Part shown: positions 23,453-36,500 of the stretch, piece after piece
How the letters are laid out: each line of letters starts with the position of its first letter
Numbering within the stretch: position 1 is the stretch's first letter
Source: Ceratobasidium sp. AG-K
Lineage: Eukaryota; Basidiomycota; Agaricomycetes; Cantharellales; Ceratobasidiaceae
Direction: 5' to 3'
Assembly: GCA_037039685.1 (NCBI GenBank)
Contig: JAWNGF010000003.1
Location: forward strand, 1,364,001 to 1,428,000
DNA: 64,000 bases
Notes under the pieces: model-generated
What the model was told of the DNA's origin: nothing
The model's database searches: none
The model's input: the letters and a program-made list of their open reading frames with translations, nothing else
Program-made: the position numbers and the translations under genes

Positions 23453-25115
23453 TTACACGTAGCTAGCACCAATAGCTGCGCCTGACTTGGGGATCAAGAA
23501 CTTGGACGCCTGGACAAATCCATTGGCCGCCCGTGGTCCGGTAAGAACGGACGAGTCAACGCTAACAAACGATGCGTTGTTCCAAGTGCCCGACTGCCAC
23601 GAATTACCGCTCGCAGAGCCTCCCTTGAGCTGAGAGTTCACCTTGTTTAGTACGGCGATCTATGTGGCCCGCTGTAAGTAAATAACTTCAACGCAGGTTA
23701 TAAGCACTCACGTTTCCAGAAATGGTGGGGGTCGAGTCTGCAAAATCAAAACCAGAGCCAGCAATGTTATTCCAGGCAGTATTACGAGAGATGACCATCT
23801 TCCCAGGTTGAGTGTTGTCGACAAATCCACCAGCGGCGTTGTTGAAGGCTGTGCACCATGATATTTGCTGTTAGCTGGGTTAAAAAGCATGAAGGATTGG
23901 CACCCACCCATGCTGTTCTTGACGACGTGAGCAACGGGCGTGTCCTTTGCACCGCCGCCGAGCTTGTAGCCATTGCCATCCCCTGCAAAGTTGGAGAAAC
24001 CCCAACTAAAATACCGTAGTGAGATGGCGAATTAATACTTGCATCGTTGGAATTCGCTTACCGGTTGAAGCCATTGCCCCAGGAATAGCAGTTCTCCACA
24101 GTTACAGGGGACAAGAACTCCCTGTATGGTAGGCTCAGAACCCCGCTTACAAGACAGCAAACCAAGACAAGCGTACCAGAAATCAAGACCATCGTCTACG
24201 TTGTTCCAGAAGCGCGAGCCACGAATGACGTTGCCCGTGCCCGAGCCCTCCTTGATGCCAATACCGTCGGCACTCTCACCGTTCTTACGGGGATCACGGT
24301 TTCCGTAGCTATCGAGGTTGATAACTTGGTTATTGCTTGCAGCACCTAAACACAGAAAGTGAGCTTTATGCGTGCAAACCGGTAACTGCAGTGCGAGCCT
24401 ACCTTGAATCTGGAATCCAGTCTCATAGTTATCACGAGTCACAAGGCGCTCGTAGTAGTTGTTGGAAGCGTCACGCCTGAAAAAGAATTAGTACCGAGTG
24501 GGAACACACGGAACACTACAGACTCACGAGTAGACACCATACGGGCCATGGATCAACCTGATGCGATACGTTAGACGCGACTCAACGCGAGACACTCATG
24601 ACCTACTCAAGACCGATGAAACGCCAGTACGAGCCCTTAATATTAAGGATGCCACGGGAGCCATCGGGAATACTGCCCCCAACAGGCGCGGGGGTGCTGG
24701 AACATCGAATGAGCATAATCAACTAGCGCCGAGAACGAAACAGCTTACTAGGGGAGCCCTTCTCCGTCGATGATGACCTTTTCGGACTGGTAGTTGGAGA
24801 TTGTGTACTTGGCGCTAGCCGTTCCAGACTTGGCAATCTTAATGTTGGTGGTTAAAGCATAAGTTCCACCACGGAGATAGATGGTATCGCCAGCAACCGC
24901 CCTGTAGAATAGCGCTCAGCTAACTGCGTGGTGGTGGCGGCGGCGCTTAGAACGTACTTGTCAACAGCCTTTTGAATAGACTTGAGAGGGGCCGCAAGAG
25001 TTCCGGCAGCCGAGTCGTTTCCAGTGGGCGAGACATAGATGGCAGTGGCGCGTTTCTCGATCGGCGCGCCTTGCGAGACGGAGCGAGCGTGAAGGACAGA
25101 TCCAGCGTTTCCCAT
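23453..25115 (-). CDS. Pectate lyase-like protein, probable polysaccharide lyase family 9
   Basis: A right-handed parallel beta-helix protein, read through about eight exons. It begins TAIYVSPTGNDSAAGTLAAPLKSIQKAVDK, the entry motif of PL9 and related exo-pectate lyases, followed by GDTIYLRGGTYALTTNIKI. Repeated beta-helix turns follow (IHGPYGVYSRDASNNYYERL, NQVINLDSYGNRDP), then DGIGIKEGSGTGNVIRGSRFWNNVDDGLDFW with the Asp-rich calcium-site region, then CYSWGNGFNRWGFSNFAGDGNGYKLGG and MAFNNAAGGFVDN. It would cleave pectate by beta-elimination. The ATG at 25115 gives no obvious hydrophobic signal peptide, although a Kex2-type KR site follows at about residue 22. The in-frame region upstream has a stop and no other ATG. 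Confidence 0.82.
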
Positions 25116-27097
25116 TGTGGAATAGACAAAGAACGAGTGACGGTTGAAAGAGTGTGTAAAGAGTCAGAAAGAGTTGGTGTTGCCGAATCTAGAGCCTGAC
25201 TCATGCGCTTTATAGGCTGGACGGGCGGGCGGGCCGTCGCCAGCGCATATAATGATGTCGCTAGTTACCAGGTCGAAATGAAGAGGGCCAAGAAGTCATG
25301 CGCCCTATGAAATGTCATATTAAGCGTGCTCTAGCACGTCTGTTCCCTGGTGCCAAGACCTCGTAGGTATCGAAGCTAATGGCACAGTGACTGGAATATG
25401 GCAACCGGAAGCAGGGAGAATTTAAAGGTGGATGACTGTCCGCACGTGAGAGGTACGAGAGTCAAACGATTGTCGATCGTTGTGGGTTCGGTCCGGAGTG
25501 AGTAATTCCTTGACAACTCCTATCGGGCCGCCTGGACAGCAGAACACTGTTGACATGAGACACGATCCGAATGTATCCCGAATCCTGAACTGCGTTTAAC
25601 CGCGAGGATACGATCATGCGGACGGCGTCATTCAGAAGGCGGTCCAGACATTCGTATTGTAGTCATACGCAATCGAAACCCAAGCATGGATCCTGGCAAG
25701 CTCTTGCTCTCGTAAGAAAGTCTCGCCAGCCTGGTTACCTTTGCCAGCGTCTGAAACGTTACTCGACAAATGCACTGTTACGACCACCGTCACGTGCAGG
25801 ACTCCAGCCGAATCCTTGGGAATACTTTTGCCAGCTCATCGCACTCATTCGTCTCAGAGGTCCAGACGGGCGTGATGCGGATTCGTGCGGGCAGAGTCGA
25901 AATGAATTCGTAGCCGAAGATGTTCCTATATGCGTGCCTACCTCAGTGGGGGGTACGCCACCCCAAACTTTAGATGTCGAGGGATGTGGTAAATCCTCTT
26001 GCTACTTCTGAACAAATAAAGTTGTTCAAGGATAATTCAATAGGTGTCTATATGGTATAGTCGGACGCTCTGCAGATCACTAAAATCTAGGTCCTTGTCT
26101 GTCTTGCGTTCAATACACCATCGCACGATCAAAGGAACGTGGCTGTACGAATCGGGAAACCAAAAGGTCTCACAACGTCACTCCAACAATGAGCGTAGTT
26201 CTACTTGCTGGGAGAAGCCGATAGTCTAACGCTATTGATCACGTCGAAGCGGACAAGACAGTCGACATCATCGCACTCGAATGGATCAGAGATGGTATCA
26301 GTCCATTCAAGAACATGGGTAAATGTCCGTGATCTCTGTGATAGGAAGGGCCGAAACGGCTCGTGGGGACGCCGGCCATGGCAAATCGGCTGGAATGTCG
26401 TTTGTACAAATGTTGATGGACTAACGTAACCCCTCTCAGTGTTGTCTCGCGAGTTGGGAAAACTCGCGCGCAACTCGGGGGCGGGTAGACATCAATAAGG
26501 ATGTCATCCAAACGGGTAATGACTTTGCGGGAGAAGCGCGACGCGTCGGGGAGTGTTTGGACACGTGACATTACGATATCAGCCGACTGAGCCGAGGTAC
26601 GGGCGCCAAGCGGTCAGAGTTAGGACCGGGGTCAGGCGTTGAGCCAGGGAACAAGACGACTCGGCGGTGTCGGAATTGGTCCGAGCGTGGACAGCACACG
26701 CCTACGAGGGAGCAATTCGAGGACAAGGCGACGTGCAGAACAGTGGCCCAATTGCAGCAAGTGGCCCCAGTGCGCAAAAGGGGGAAGTTCTGAAACCGTC
26801 GGAGGTATATTATAAGCGCGAAGTGGAACAGCCGGTGCACCCTTTGTATTTCCACGGACGCCCACCACGAGGACGGCCATCCCAGCTCTATCAGTCGATT
26901 CGCTGTTTGCCAGAGCAGACAGAGCGTCTGCGAGCGTAAGCTCACCGGCGGACTCATCTGCAGGCCATAGTAGGACACGGTTCAGCCGGCAGTCTCCGCA
27001 CGACCACCACCTGTTGTCGCGCCTCGAGGATACGCACACGGTATGCCTGCCACATCATTGGAGGCCGTCGCTGACCCCGACAACAGAATAATTCAAC
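25116..27097. other. Divergent spacer between the PL9-like gene and ELL
   Basis: About 2 kb carrying the promoters of both genes. Open minus-strand frames at 26571-26978 and 26632-27039 overlap in different registers, lack recognisable motifs and look like chance in GC-rich sequence. No tRNA or mobile element was seen. Confidence 0.45.
25209..25214 (-). promoter_or_regulatory. TATA box of the PL9-like gene
   Basis: The minus strand reads CCTATAAAGC, 94 bp before the start codon. This is a motif match only. Confidence 0.5.
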
Positions 27098-29736
27098 ATG
27101 CCGCTTGCCCCCAACGGCCCCATTGCGCTGCATGGCGCCCCCCTCACCCCCGCGCCACCCACCGGCCCCCACAAGCCCAATCTTGCCATCCAGGCAAGGC
27201 TCGCCCCCGAGCTCATCTCGGCCATCGTCGAGGCGCGCAAGAAGGGATTAGATCTCCAGTTCGAGGCATTCGGGCCCAATGCAGTGTGTAGCCCCGGTTG
27301 ACGCTGATAATTGCTGACCAGTCGCCAGGGCTTCCACATCGACGGCCAGCACTTTCCCATCCACAGCGTTGCGGCAGAGCGCACCCCACACGAGGTCTAC
27401 GCGTATACGGCGCTGCCCCATCCGACGCTGCAGGTCGTTGGAAAGGTCGCGGGCCGATGCGGAGTGCAACGGACATTGACCGAAGAGGACCAAGAGCGGT
27501 TGCTCCAGTCGCGCTCTGCTGCAGAGAACGCCAGCACGCGCACCATCGGCCGGATTGGCGTGCCGGATGCACCCGCAAAGACCGGCGAGAAGAAGAAACC
27601 CGCAGTCCGCAAGGGCGTGCTCACCGCGAGCTCAGTGGCTACGGCGCTGCGGGCGTCTCCGGCCCCAGGAACAGCGGGGAATTCCCCTCCACCCGGTGCC
27701 CCCGCACGACCCAACGACGGTCCTCCCAATGCATTCCAGCAGCTGCTTATCCACCACCTTGCCTTTGCTCCGAGCACTCTAAAGCAGCTCGCGGCCACAC
27801 TTAAACGACAGCCCAAAGAGATTCGTCCCTGTCTCGACTCGGTGCGTTGTGCCTCACGTGGGTTTAATATCTCACATATGGACGTGCTTCTTTCCAGATT
27901 GCGACCAGCGACGACACTACCACCGGCCCACGACCCGATGCTCCCACCTGGACGCTTCGACCCTCGTCCTACCAGTACCTCCGCCTTGCTCCTGCCACTG
28001 GGGCTGCTCCTGGCGGCCACTGGCTCACCCTCTCCCCCGACGACATTAAGCGGATCACGGCTGATGCAAACCGAGCGTTTGATGAGCTCAAACTCCCACC
28101 CGACGCCCCTCCCCGGCAAGCGCTCGCCGCTCAGCAGCCTGCTCAGCCTGCTCCTCCAACCCCCGCTCCTCCTGCGCCAAGCGCCAAGACGAATGACTCG
28201 ACGTTAAAGCACCCCCTTCCCGCCCGACCCACTCCAACTGCGACTCCAAATGGCAGGCTGGATGTGCCAAAGCCCTCGCGAGTGCCCTCGCCTGCGGATG
28301 CACCATCTAGGGAAATGTCTGTCGACGCGCCCCGTGTGGCGCCCGCGCGACCACCCGTACGACCCACACCCAAGGAAAAGCCCAAGGCAGCCGACGACTC
28401 GGAGGCCCTGGCTAAAAAAGCCGGAGTGGTCAAGTCCAAATCGGGTGTGAATGGCAAGGAAAAGCCCAAGCCCAAGTCCAAGCCGATCATTACTGCCGAC
28501 TCGGACGGAGAGGACTTTGTCGCGACCAAGCGGGACCGAGAGCGCAAGCCTCCGCCCGTAGCTGCACCCGCACCCACTCCCACGCCCCCAATCCGGGCAC
28601 CTGTCTTGCACTCCCGGGCCGGGTCGTCGAGTTCGAGCAAGCAAGCCGAGCCAGTGACCGGTGCGAAACGGCCCAAGCGGGACGCGGACATTGCGCTCGA
28701 GCTCGAGCGGGAGCTGGATTCGGGCTACTCTGAGACGAGTCGGCCGGTCGCGCCACCCACGACGTCGACGACCAAGCCTCCTCTAGAAGGCAAGAAACGA
28801 CGAATAAACGAGGATGTGCCTCGGGTACGGGAGCGGGAACAGGGTGCGGAGGGGGTCAAGCGAGTGGAAAAGCCCAAGGTCAAGGTCAAGGTCAGGGAAC
28901 GACCGGTGGGTGCGACGGGGCAGGCGGAGCGGCTGGTGGCCAAGGAAGAGGTCAAGCGAAAGCGGCGGGACGCGGACCAGGACAGCGACGCATCGTACGG
29001 CTCGGACATTAAGAAGAAACGACGAGTCGAGTCGACTGCGGCTACGCCCGTGCCTACCAAAAAGCGCGAAAAACCGCCCCGGGAACGAGAACCCGAGCGC
29101 GAGTCCGAGTCGAGCGCTGTCGAGGCCCGACCCAAAAAGCCGTTGCCTGTTCGAGAACCCGACGTGCGGGTAAGGGAAAAGCCGCGTAAGACGGCAACGA
29201 CGGCGGCCAAGACCAACGGAGCTGCATCCGGCTCGACTCCCGCCTCGCAAAAGACCAATGGATCGAGCAAAAAGGACCGTGCATCGGTCATGTATACGTC
29301 CTCTGAGGACGAGGGCACACCCGCCCCGCGACGAACCGCACCTGCACCCACGACCGCCCCACCCGTCGCCCGCGTACCCAAACCGCCAGCCCCGAGCCCC
29401 TCGGATGTGAGCACGCCCAGGGAACGAGTACGGGAACGCGATCGACGAAAACCGCCTCCCGAGGCGTTTGTGCTTCCGTCCAAGCGCCCGCCGTTGCCTG
29501 CGACCGCATCGGCGGCGGACGTACGAGACCGGTATTCCGAGGTGTATGCCGAGTACATGAGCATGAACGCCCGGCTGGCTTCGGAACGAGTCAAGGTGCA
29601 AAAGCTGCTCAGGGACATGGACGAGGGCGATCACGAGGCGGTGGATACGTCGCTCGTAGAGAGTCTGACCAAGGCGTACCGAGAGGCACACGAAGAGCTC
29701 GTGGCACTCAAAGAACGTCTTGCGGGGGGTGCGTAA
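27098..29736 (+). CDS. ELL: RNA polymerase II elongation factor ELL
   Basis: ELL raises the elongation rate of RNA polymerase II in the nucleus. There are three exons (27098-27285, 27322-27841, 27898-29736). The N-terminal ELL domain includes HFPIHSVAAERTPHEVYAYT, then the winged-helix part NAFQQLLIHHLAFAPSTLKQLAATLKRQPKEI, and after intron 2 TWTLRPSSYQYLRLAP. The middle 430 residues or so are a low-complexity, highly charged Pro/Lys/Arg/Ser region with many KPK and KKRR patches, probably nuclear localisation signals. The last 75 residues form the occludin/ELL coiled coil (RDRYSEVYAEYMSMNARLAS through LVALKERLAGG). The whole is about 848 residues. The 3' exon must start at 27898, because other frames there are long but lose the occludin domain. 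Confidence 0.9.
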
Positions 29737-30105
29737 GAGTTGGGTTTCGGATTTTATTCTTGCTACCGGGTTCGCATGTTAATAGATGGCATTGCTGTTG
29801 TTCTCGAGTTTTTTGATTTTTGATTTTTGATTTTTTTGCGTTCTATATTTGTTGCAACCGTATCCCCAGCGCTTTCCTAGATACTTGACTCCTAGCCCCT
29901 TGTTCGTCGTATCTTCCCCTACTATTGGCTATCAGTGTGCACTGTATCAACAAGGTCTTGGTGTCGTTGTCCGACACCGCAATACAACTTTTTCCATCAT
30001 AAAATGTGTTCAGAATGTATGCATCAAGAAAACGGCTCTAACAACGTAATATATATAATACAAGTCCCACGAGTCGGAGGGAACGGGGTATGCGATGCGC
30101 CTATT
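29737..30105. other. Convergent 3' spacer with a T-rich repeat
   Basis: This lies between the ends of ELL and the NMN adenylyltransferase gene. At 29809-29837 it has a short imperfect repeat of GATTTTT units, probably in the ELL 3' UTR. No gene was seen. Confidence 0.5.
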
Positions 30106-31747
30106 TCAGACGGACCTCTTCAAGTGGGAAATCCATCTCGGGGCCCCGGTATAGGCGGTTGTCTTCGATGTATTGGATCACCGAGTTGGGAAGCAGGTAT
30201 CTGAAATGGAATGAGCGTTGAACTGGAAAGCGAGGCTAGACTCACTTGATGCTCATGCCACGTCGAACAAACAGCCTATTGAGCCATTTCAGCTAGTCTG
30301 AAATCGTACTGAGCGGGTTTAGCTTACCGAACTTTGGTGGATGAAATGTCGTTGTATATGAGCTGCTTTACTACAATCACGTTTTTCCTGTGGCCCTTTT
30401 GGATGAGCAGAAGAGCGCAAGGCTGAAAGCGGACTTGCCTGTGGTGGTACAGAATGTCATGTGACAAGAGGAATGCCCATACGTCCGAGCCAGTGCGCTC
30501 GATAATGAGACATCCGAATCGGCCTAGGATAACATGCAACTAGCGAGGAGTTAGGGGGAGCTTGGGCGCTGTTTCAGACAATACATACGTCTTGAGGCGC
30601 CCATACACCAGGAGAGCCGAATGACTCGATCAAGTCTCCGCCCGCCAACAGCACAATCTTGACCTTGGCCCTCGTCCCTATAGATAACCATCAAAACAAT
30701 TCAGCAAAATGGATATGAACTTACCATCTTGCTTTTTAATACCCCCATTTGACCCCTGATTCAGCTCCTGATCAAAATGCTCGAGCACAACGGCCGTACG
30801 CTGATACTCTGCCTGGGAGGCTTCCCACGGATCGACCATCAACCAATTTGAGGTTTGATCGACGGCGAGCTCGCACATCCGCACACGGTGCACGGCGGGC
30901 GCCAGTCCAGGCTTCTTGTACTTGTCGGACCTAGGCAGGTAAACCCGCTCGTAAGCGTGCTCACGCGATAAGAATAATAGCACCCACACGGGTGAATAAT
31001 ATCCACCAATGATCTCATACTTGCCCTTCTCGACAATGGCGTCCTTGGCCATTTCAAACATTCGACTGTGCAAACTGGTTGGCTTAAGCCCGCGGGGTTA
31101 TGACAAATGACCACTCACAGGTGGAGATATGTTGGGGGTGAAAATGATCCGCAAGCGACTGGCGGGTATTGCGGCCGTGAGCACACACACACACGAGCGT
31201 CTGAATGGCGGACTAACCTATTACGAGCGGGATTTTCCCCTCGTCTAAAACGGGGTTAGAAAGCACACAACGGCAAGTGCGAGGTAATCTCACCAGTCAT
31301 TTGCGTATTGAGACGATGGCGAGGAAAGTGGTAGCTCGTGGGGTCCAAGTCGAGCTTGATGGGCGTCGCCGGCCGCGGAGCAGCAGTTTCAGCGTCGGTC
31401 TCATAATCGCCGTTGGACAGCGAGTTTTTGAACTCGCGTTCCTCGGGTGAACCAGGAACAGAAGCCCCAAACGCACTCGCAGGGCGAGAGAATTGGATGC
31501 GTGAGCGAGACAATCCTTGCTCAACTGGAAGTTTGATGTTGGCTACCACCGGAGTTGGTGCGTGCAGTACTGCCTTTTCAGGTACTACCGAGGAGTCTTG
31601 GGATGAGCTCGACGAGGGACGTTCGGGAATAGTTGTGAGGTCAAGGTGGGGTACTTCTCGGTGTTCCAGACTACCCTCGTTGGTACCGATAAACGGCGGG
31701 CTATCATTGTGGAATGACTGGACCGAAAGAGCTTGTAGTGGCTGCAT
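30106..31747 (-). CDS. NMA1: Nicotinamide/nicotinate mononucleotide adenylyltransferase (NMNAT)
   Basis: It joins NMN or NaMN to ATP to make NAD+ or deamido-NAD+, the shared step of de novo and salvage NAD synthesis, usually in nucleus and cytosol. The catalytic domain starts IPLVI-ASCGSFSPPTYLHLRMFEMAKD, where GSFSPPT is the nucleotidyltransferase GxFxPxH/T motif. It continues YEIIGGYYSPV, KPGLAPAVHRVRMCELA, NWLMVDPWEASQAEYQRT, VLLAGGDLIESFGSPGVW, FGCLIIERTG and ends NDISSTKVRLFVRRGMSIKYLLPNSVIQYI, with ISSTxxR the second signature. It carries an N-terminal extension of about 150 residues, Ser/Pro-rich and acidic, without known motifs. Fungal Nma proteins often have such tails, with low conservation. 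About seven introns interrupt it. Confidence 0.92.
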
Positions 31748-32108
31748 TGTGTCAATCTGAGAGCCGCAACGTGCGAGTCAAGGGTGGGTGAGTCAGGAAG
31801 AAAGAGGCGGCTGCAAGAATTGTGAGAACCTAGGGAGTTTTTCAAGTCTCGGAAGCCTAGTGTGGCGTGTGCGAGTTGAGCCCGATCGTGTGCGTCTATC
31901 TGGCGTTGTTCGGTCAAGATGTGTCGATATCGTAGTTGCCGGAGAGCAGCTCAAATCCTAGGGAGGTTATATATCGGGCCGAATGACCGATTCCCGTAAC
32001 TTAGATAAGATAAGATTGACTAGACTAAGTAAAAATACAGCAGCAAATCACAGCGACAAATGGCACTCGAGAGTGGTACAGAGTGGAAGAACAAGTGGAA
32101 GAGCTTTA
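31748..32108. other. Intergenic, no gene
   Basis: 5' flank of the NMNAT gene and 3' flank of the next gene. A minus-strand frame of 110 codons (31585-31917) overlaps the NMNAT start in another register and has no recognisable motif. Confidence 0.45.
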
Positions 32109-33225
32109 CTACAACCGAACGCGCGTGAAATTTGTATGGGATAAGACGCCCTTGGCTTCGTATTTTAGGTACATTCCGAGAACGACACTTCCGCACAACT
32201 GAAACCCTTTTGATTAGCATGTTGGTACCTGATGCGGATTTGCCGGACTTACCCCAGTGGTCACAGTACAAGCAATAGCTATAGGTCTAATTTGCGTGGC
32301 CCAAGTGTAAAGCACTAGCCCTGCGACAAAGAACAGTGCACCACTGTCCACAGTTAGGTACGAGCGAAAGCTCTATGAAGAGACTTACAGCAAAATCATG
32401 TAGAACGGCATTACAAGGCACTTGGCGACCAGCCAGTTGCGAAATGGGTGCCCGTGTCTTTCGTGTTTGGGAGTTGGCGACTTGACTTCGCGGCGCGCAT
32501 ACGACCACCTGTGTTCCAGCCATATAACTTCCTCAGCTGTTAATAGTCTTCAACATGTTCAGCACCGTGTCCACAATCCGCGCGTCGAATAATGTACTCA
32601 CTCGTACCAGCGGGAAGCCAAAAATGACGTGACGGCCCCAAAGGCTGAAAAGAGGATGCCAACGAGCAGAAACCCCATGCTAGATTGTAAAAGAACGGTG
32701 TCCTGAGGTGCCGCCGCGATAACACTGAAAAACTGGGCTTCTACTCCAGCAATAAAGGTAGACGCCAAGCCAAGTGTGCGAAAACCTACATTATTTCATC
32801 AGTAGGCCGAAATGTTTATGAGGTAGGCTGACACACCTTTGGTTGTAACCTAGCACGCGAGGTTCATTGCGAGTGCCGTCAGAGCCATATCGAGCAGTTA
32901 TGTAATCGGGTTCTCACTGTATGCATGTCGCGAGCGACTTTCATAGGTTGGTTGTTGCGATTTACGTCTGGCAGCGCCCAGTTTGCAGGCCAAACGGGCG
33001 TCGCTGAACGGGGCGGAGCGGCACCATCACGCCATGATCCAGAGGGCTGGCCTCTGCATGCCTCGATATCCGTCTCTTTATCAGTGCCTGCAAGCAGTGA
33101 GTCGAGACATTTGGGTCAGACAATATAACTCACTGCTAACTTGCCAAGACTGGTCCAACATTAGGATTCGCGAGTGAAGGGGGGTTGGACTCGCTCCACT
33201 GTGGAAAGAGCACTTTTATATCCAT
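32109..33225 (-). CDS. Small multi-helix membrane protein, function unknown
   Basis: The model uses exons 33225-33141, 33087-32918, 32849-32837, then from 32785 downward to 32109. The third exon is only 13 nt (GTTACAACCAAAG) but has good borders and is required to keep the frame. The first 85 residues are polar (DIKVLFPQWSESNPPSLANP, then TDKETDIEACRGQPSGSW). About four hydrophobic segments follow: LGLASTFIAGVEAQFFSVIA, GFLLVGILFSAFGAVTSFLA, MPFYMILLGALFFVAGLVLY and IRPIAIACTVTTGLCGSVVLGMYL. A charged loop (HRWSYARREVKSPTPKHERHGH) lies between helices two and three. No family is recognised. Such polar-head, multi-helix proteins are common in agaricomycete genomes. Confidence 0.65.
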
Positions 33226-33509
33226 TGCTGAACAAGGAACCGCCAGTAACGCCAATGTCGTCAGGACACCTTGGCGGCATCGCATTACCCCAACTGAATA
33301 AATCAATATCTTCCGAGAACGCTCTCTGACGGGTTTCCGATTCATAGCACCTGTCAAGAACGTTCGAGCAGACGACGGCTGTGCTGATGAGCGCGGGAAA
33401 GTTGCTCGTGACACAGGGTCTGGTATAGAGTGAGGCCACGTCGAGCTGTGGATTTTGCATTCAACCACACACTTTTACACTCTACTACGGTCTATCTCGG
33501 TCTCTGGCA

Positions 33510-36500
33510 ATGGAAAACTCTGCAGCTCAGGCCCTTCAACGTCTTCACGACGAGCTCGAAGGCGCACCGGACCCGTTCCCTCCGATGTCTGCCCAGGCTC
33601 CCAACGGCGCGGCTCGGCGCGTTCCCAAGAAAAACGAACCGTTTGACACGGACTCTGACACGGCCTTTCCTGCACTTGCTCCCTCGGCCCCGCCCAAGCC
33701 TGCTGCAGCCTCTGCATGGGGATCTGGTCCGCGTATCCGTCAGGTCGCCCCTCGCGTCGTCGCTCCCGTTTTCTCCGACACGTTTATTATCGAGAATATC
33801 GATCTATCTTCGGCTGGCAAGGACGGAAAGGCTACCACGCTTACTGAAGTCCTTAAACGCGTCATGCAACAACACAAAAACGTCAAACTCGAGGCTAGCA
33901 CCCAGCGCAAGGACGGCCGCTCCAAGACTTCGTTTGTCATCAAGGCCGAAGCGGAGCACGATGTCGAGGCGGCCAAGCGCAAGCTCACTGCTGCATTGAG
34001 CCCTATTGTCACACAGGTTGTTCAGGCCCCGGTCTCTGCTATTGGTTCCATCGTTGGACAAAAAGGTGAATTTCATTTCATCTGTGATGCATTTATGCTG
34101 AATGTGTGATTGTCAATAGGCGCGAACCTCAACCAGATCCGCGCCAAGTACGATGTACGCGTTGATATTCCCCGCAAGGATGCCAACCTCGCTCCTCCTG
34201 CCGGAAATGCCCCTGCTTCGCGTACCGAATCCCCTCTACCTGCGAGCGACGAGGAGGAAGAACCTACCCAGCCCGTCAGTGTCACTGGCCCCGCAAGCTC
34301 GGTCAAGGAAGCCATCGCAGAGATCAACGCGATCATCGCGACCAAGACGTCCACCATCACTCAACGCGTTCGCGACATTCCAGCCAAGGTCTTCCCCTTT
34401 ATTGCAGCCAAGGAATCACACTATGAATCATTGGCTAGAGAAGAGGGAAATTATTATGTCACCGTCACCCTTTCGCCTCCGTCACGCGAGCTCACTGCCA
34501 ACGGTGACCGACCGGGTGTCCTCAAAGTTATCGAGACTGTCAAGGCTGATATTGCGGAGCTCGACGAGTCACTAGAGAGTGCTTCTTTGAACCTCAACCT
34601 GGCCCAGCACCGCTTACTCTCGGGCGATTTTGCTCAGGAGCTCATGGAGTCCACCAAGTGTGTCGTTGCACTTCCTACCGAATCAGATAGCAAGGAGGTC
34701 ACGATCTGGGGCCAACAAGAGGATTTGCCCCAGGCTCTGCAAGCGGTCATGAAGGTAAGCCCAAATTTCAACGATTTAGATGCGCTACTCATCGGCTTCC
34801 AGCAAGCGACTTCGAAGTTCACCCAGAATGTGAATGTCCCGTCTCCGTCCGGAGCCATTCACGACTACCTCATCCGCACCAACTACTTTAGCGAAACCAT
34901 GTCCCCTGCACACCCCGACGTTATTGCTCACCTAGGTCCTCGCGGGGAGGGTCACACCGTCGACTTTGTTGGGGACAAACCGGCCGTGGCCGCGGCCGTC
35001 AAGGATCTCAAGAAGTTATTCTCTGATCTCGAGGGCTCTACTCGCGAAGTCGATATTGACTGGCTCCTCCACAAGTATTTGATCGGCAAATCGGGCAAAA
35101 AGTGCGCATTTATTCGGTAGTTGTAGCTCCGAGGCCTTACATTTGTTGCAGGATCAAGCAATTCGAGGAAGCGCACCACACCAAGGTTTTCTTCCCCGAC
35201 GAAGAAGAGGAAAAATCGGTTGCTCTCTTGGTGTACGATCTCGCGAAAGGTGCTTCCAAACCTGAGAAGAAAAAGCACTTGGATCAAGTGGAGCGTGAAC
35301 TGCGCAAACTTGCAGCCGAGTCTGGCAACGTCCGCTCTGAGGAAATCAAGATCGATAAAAAGTGGCACTCTGCGATCATTGGCTGGGATGGCTCGAATCT
35401 GACTGAGTGAGTACAATGTTTAGTTGTCAGGGAATGTGTCATGACTATCCCGTAACAGTATTATTGGAGAAGACAAGGCACTCTCGATCAAGGTCGGCTC
35501 TCAAGCCAAGATGAACGGCGACAATACGTTGCACGAGGACGCAATCCTCGTTCGTGGTCCCAGCACTGATGTCACCCGCGCTGTCGAGGCGATCAAGCAA
35601 ATCGCTGAGAAGGCTAAGAACGACGAGATTGAGAAAAGCTACGTGAGTGTATTCGTCTCTGCTTCTCTGGTTTGAGTCTCATGTCTATCGATTAATAGTT
35701 CCTAGAGTTTGATATTCCTCGCGAGTACACGGGGCGCATCGTTGGGTCTGGTGGATCCGGCGTCAATAGGATGCGTGAGCAATTGGACGTCAAGGTGGAC
35801 TTCACCGACGAGGAGGAGAAGGAGGTCGCCGACGGAAAGAAAAAGGGAAAGAAGCCTTCGGCCGGGAAGTCTCGCGTCAAGGCAAGTTGTCATGCGCATT
35901 CAACGTGCTTGAATTAACAAATGTTTTGCAGATTACTGGTCGGAAAGAGAACGCGGAAGAAGCCAAGAAGCGCATCATTGCTCAGGTTGAGCGACTTGTG
36001 AGTAGCGGTCCTGTCTCCTTATCACTGCCTCTGACACGCGAACCCCAGGCGGATGAGACGACCGAAATCATCAAGATCCCCCGCAAGTACCACTCTGGCC
36101 TCATCGGCTCCTCCGGAAAATACGTCATCCGCCTAGAGGAAAAGTATGGGGTCAAGATCAACTTTGGCGGTGACGATCGTAATCGTGAGGGCTCGATTCT
36201 GAAGGAGGACGAGATTATGATCAAGGGCGGAAAGCGGGGCGTGGCTAGTGCACGGAACGAACTGAATGAGGTCTGTTCCCCTTCTCGGCTTTGAACGACT
36301 CTATCTCATTGATTGTGGACCAGGCCTACGAGTACGAAAAGGAAAACAACCAGTCTGTTGAGTTCACAGTCCCCACTCGCGCGGTTGCCCGTATCCTCGG
36401 ACGCGGTGGGGCTCAAATCAACGAACTCAAGGATGAAACCGGCACTCAGATTGACGTCGAAAAGCCTGATTATTATGCCGAGTCCAGGACCGATACCACC

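Noticed and set aside
27397..28119. 240-codon minus-strand open frame
   Set aside because: Antisense shadow of ELL exons 2 and 3, with no recognisable domain.
28725..29691. Two long minus-strand open frames (297 and 302 codons) opposite ELL
   Set aside because: Both are low-complexity Arg/Gly/Ser shadows of the charged ELL linker; the plus strand ends in the conserved occludin/ELL domain.
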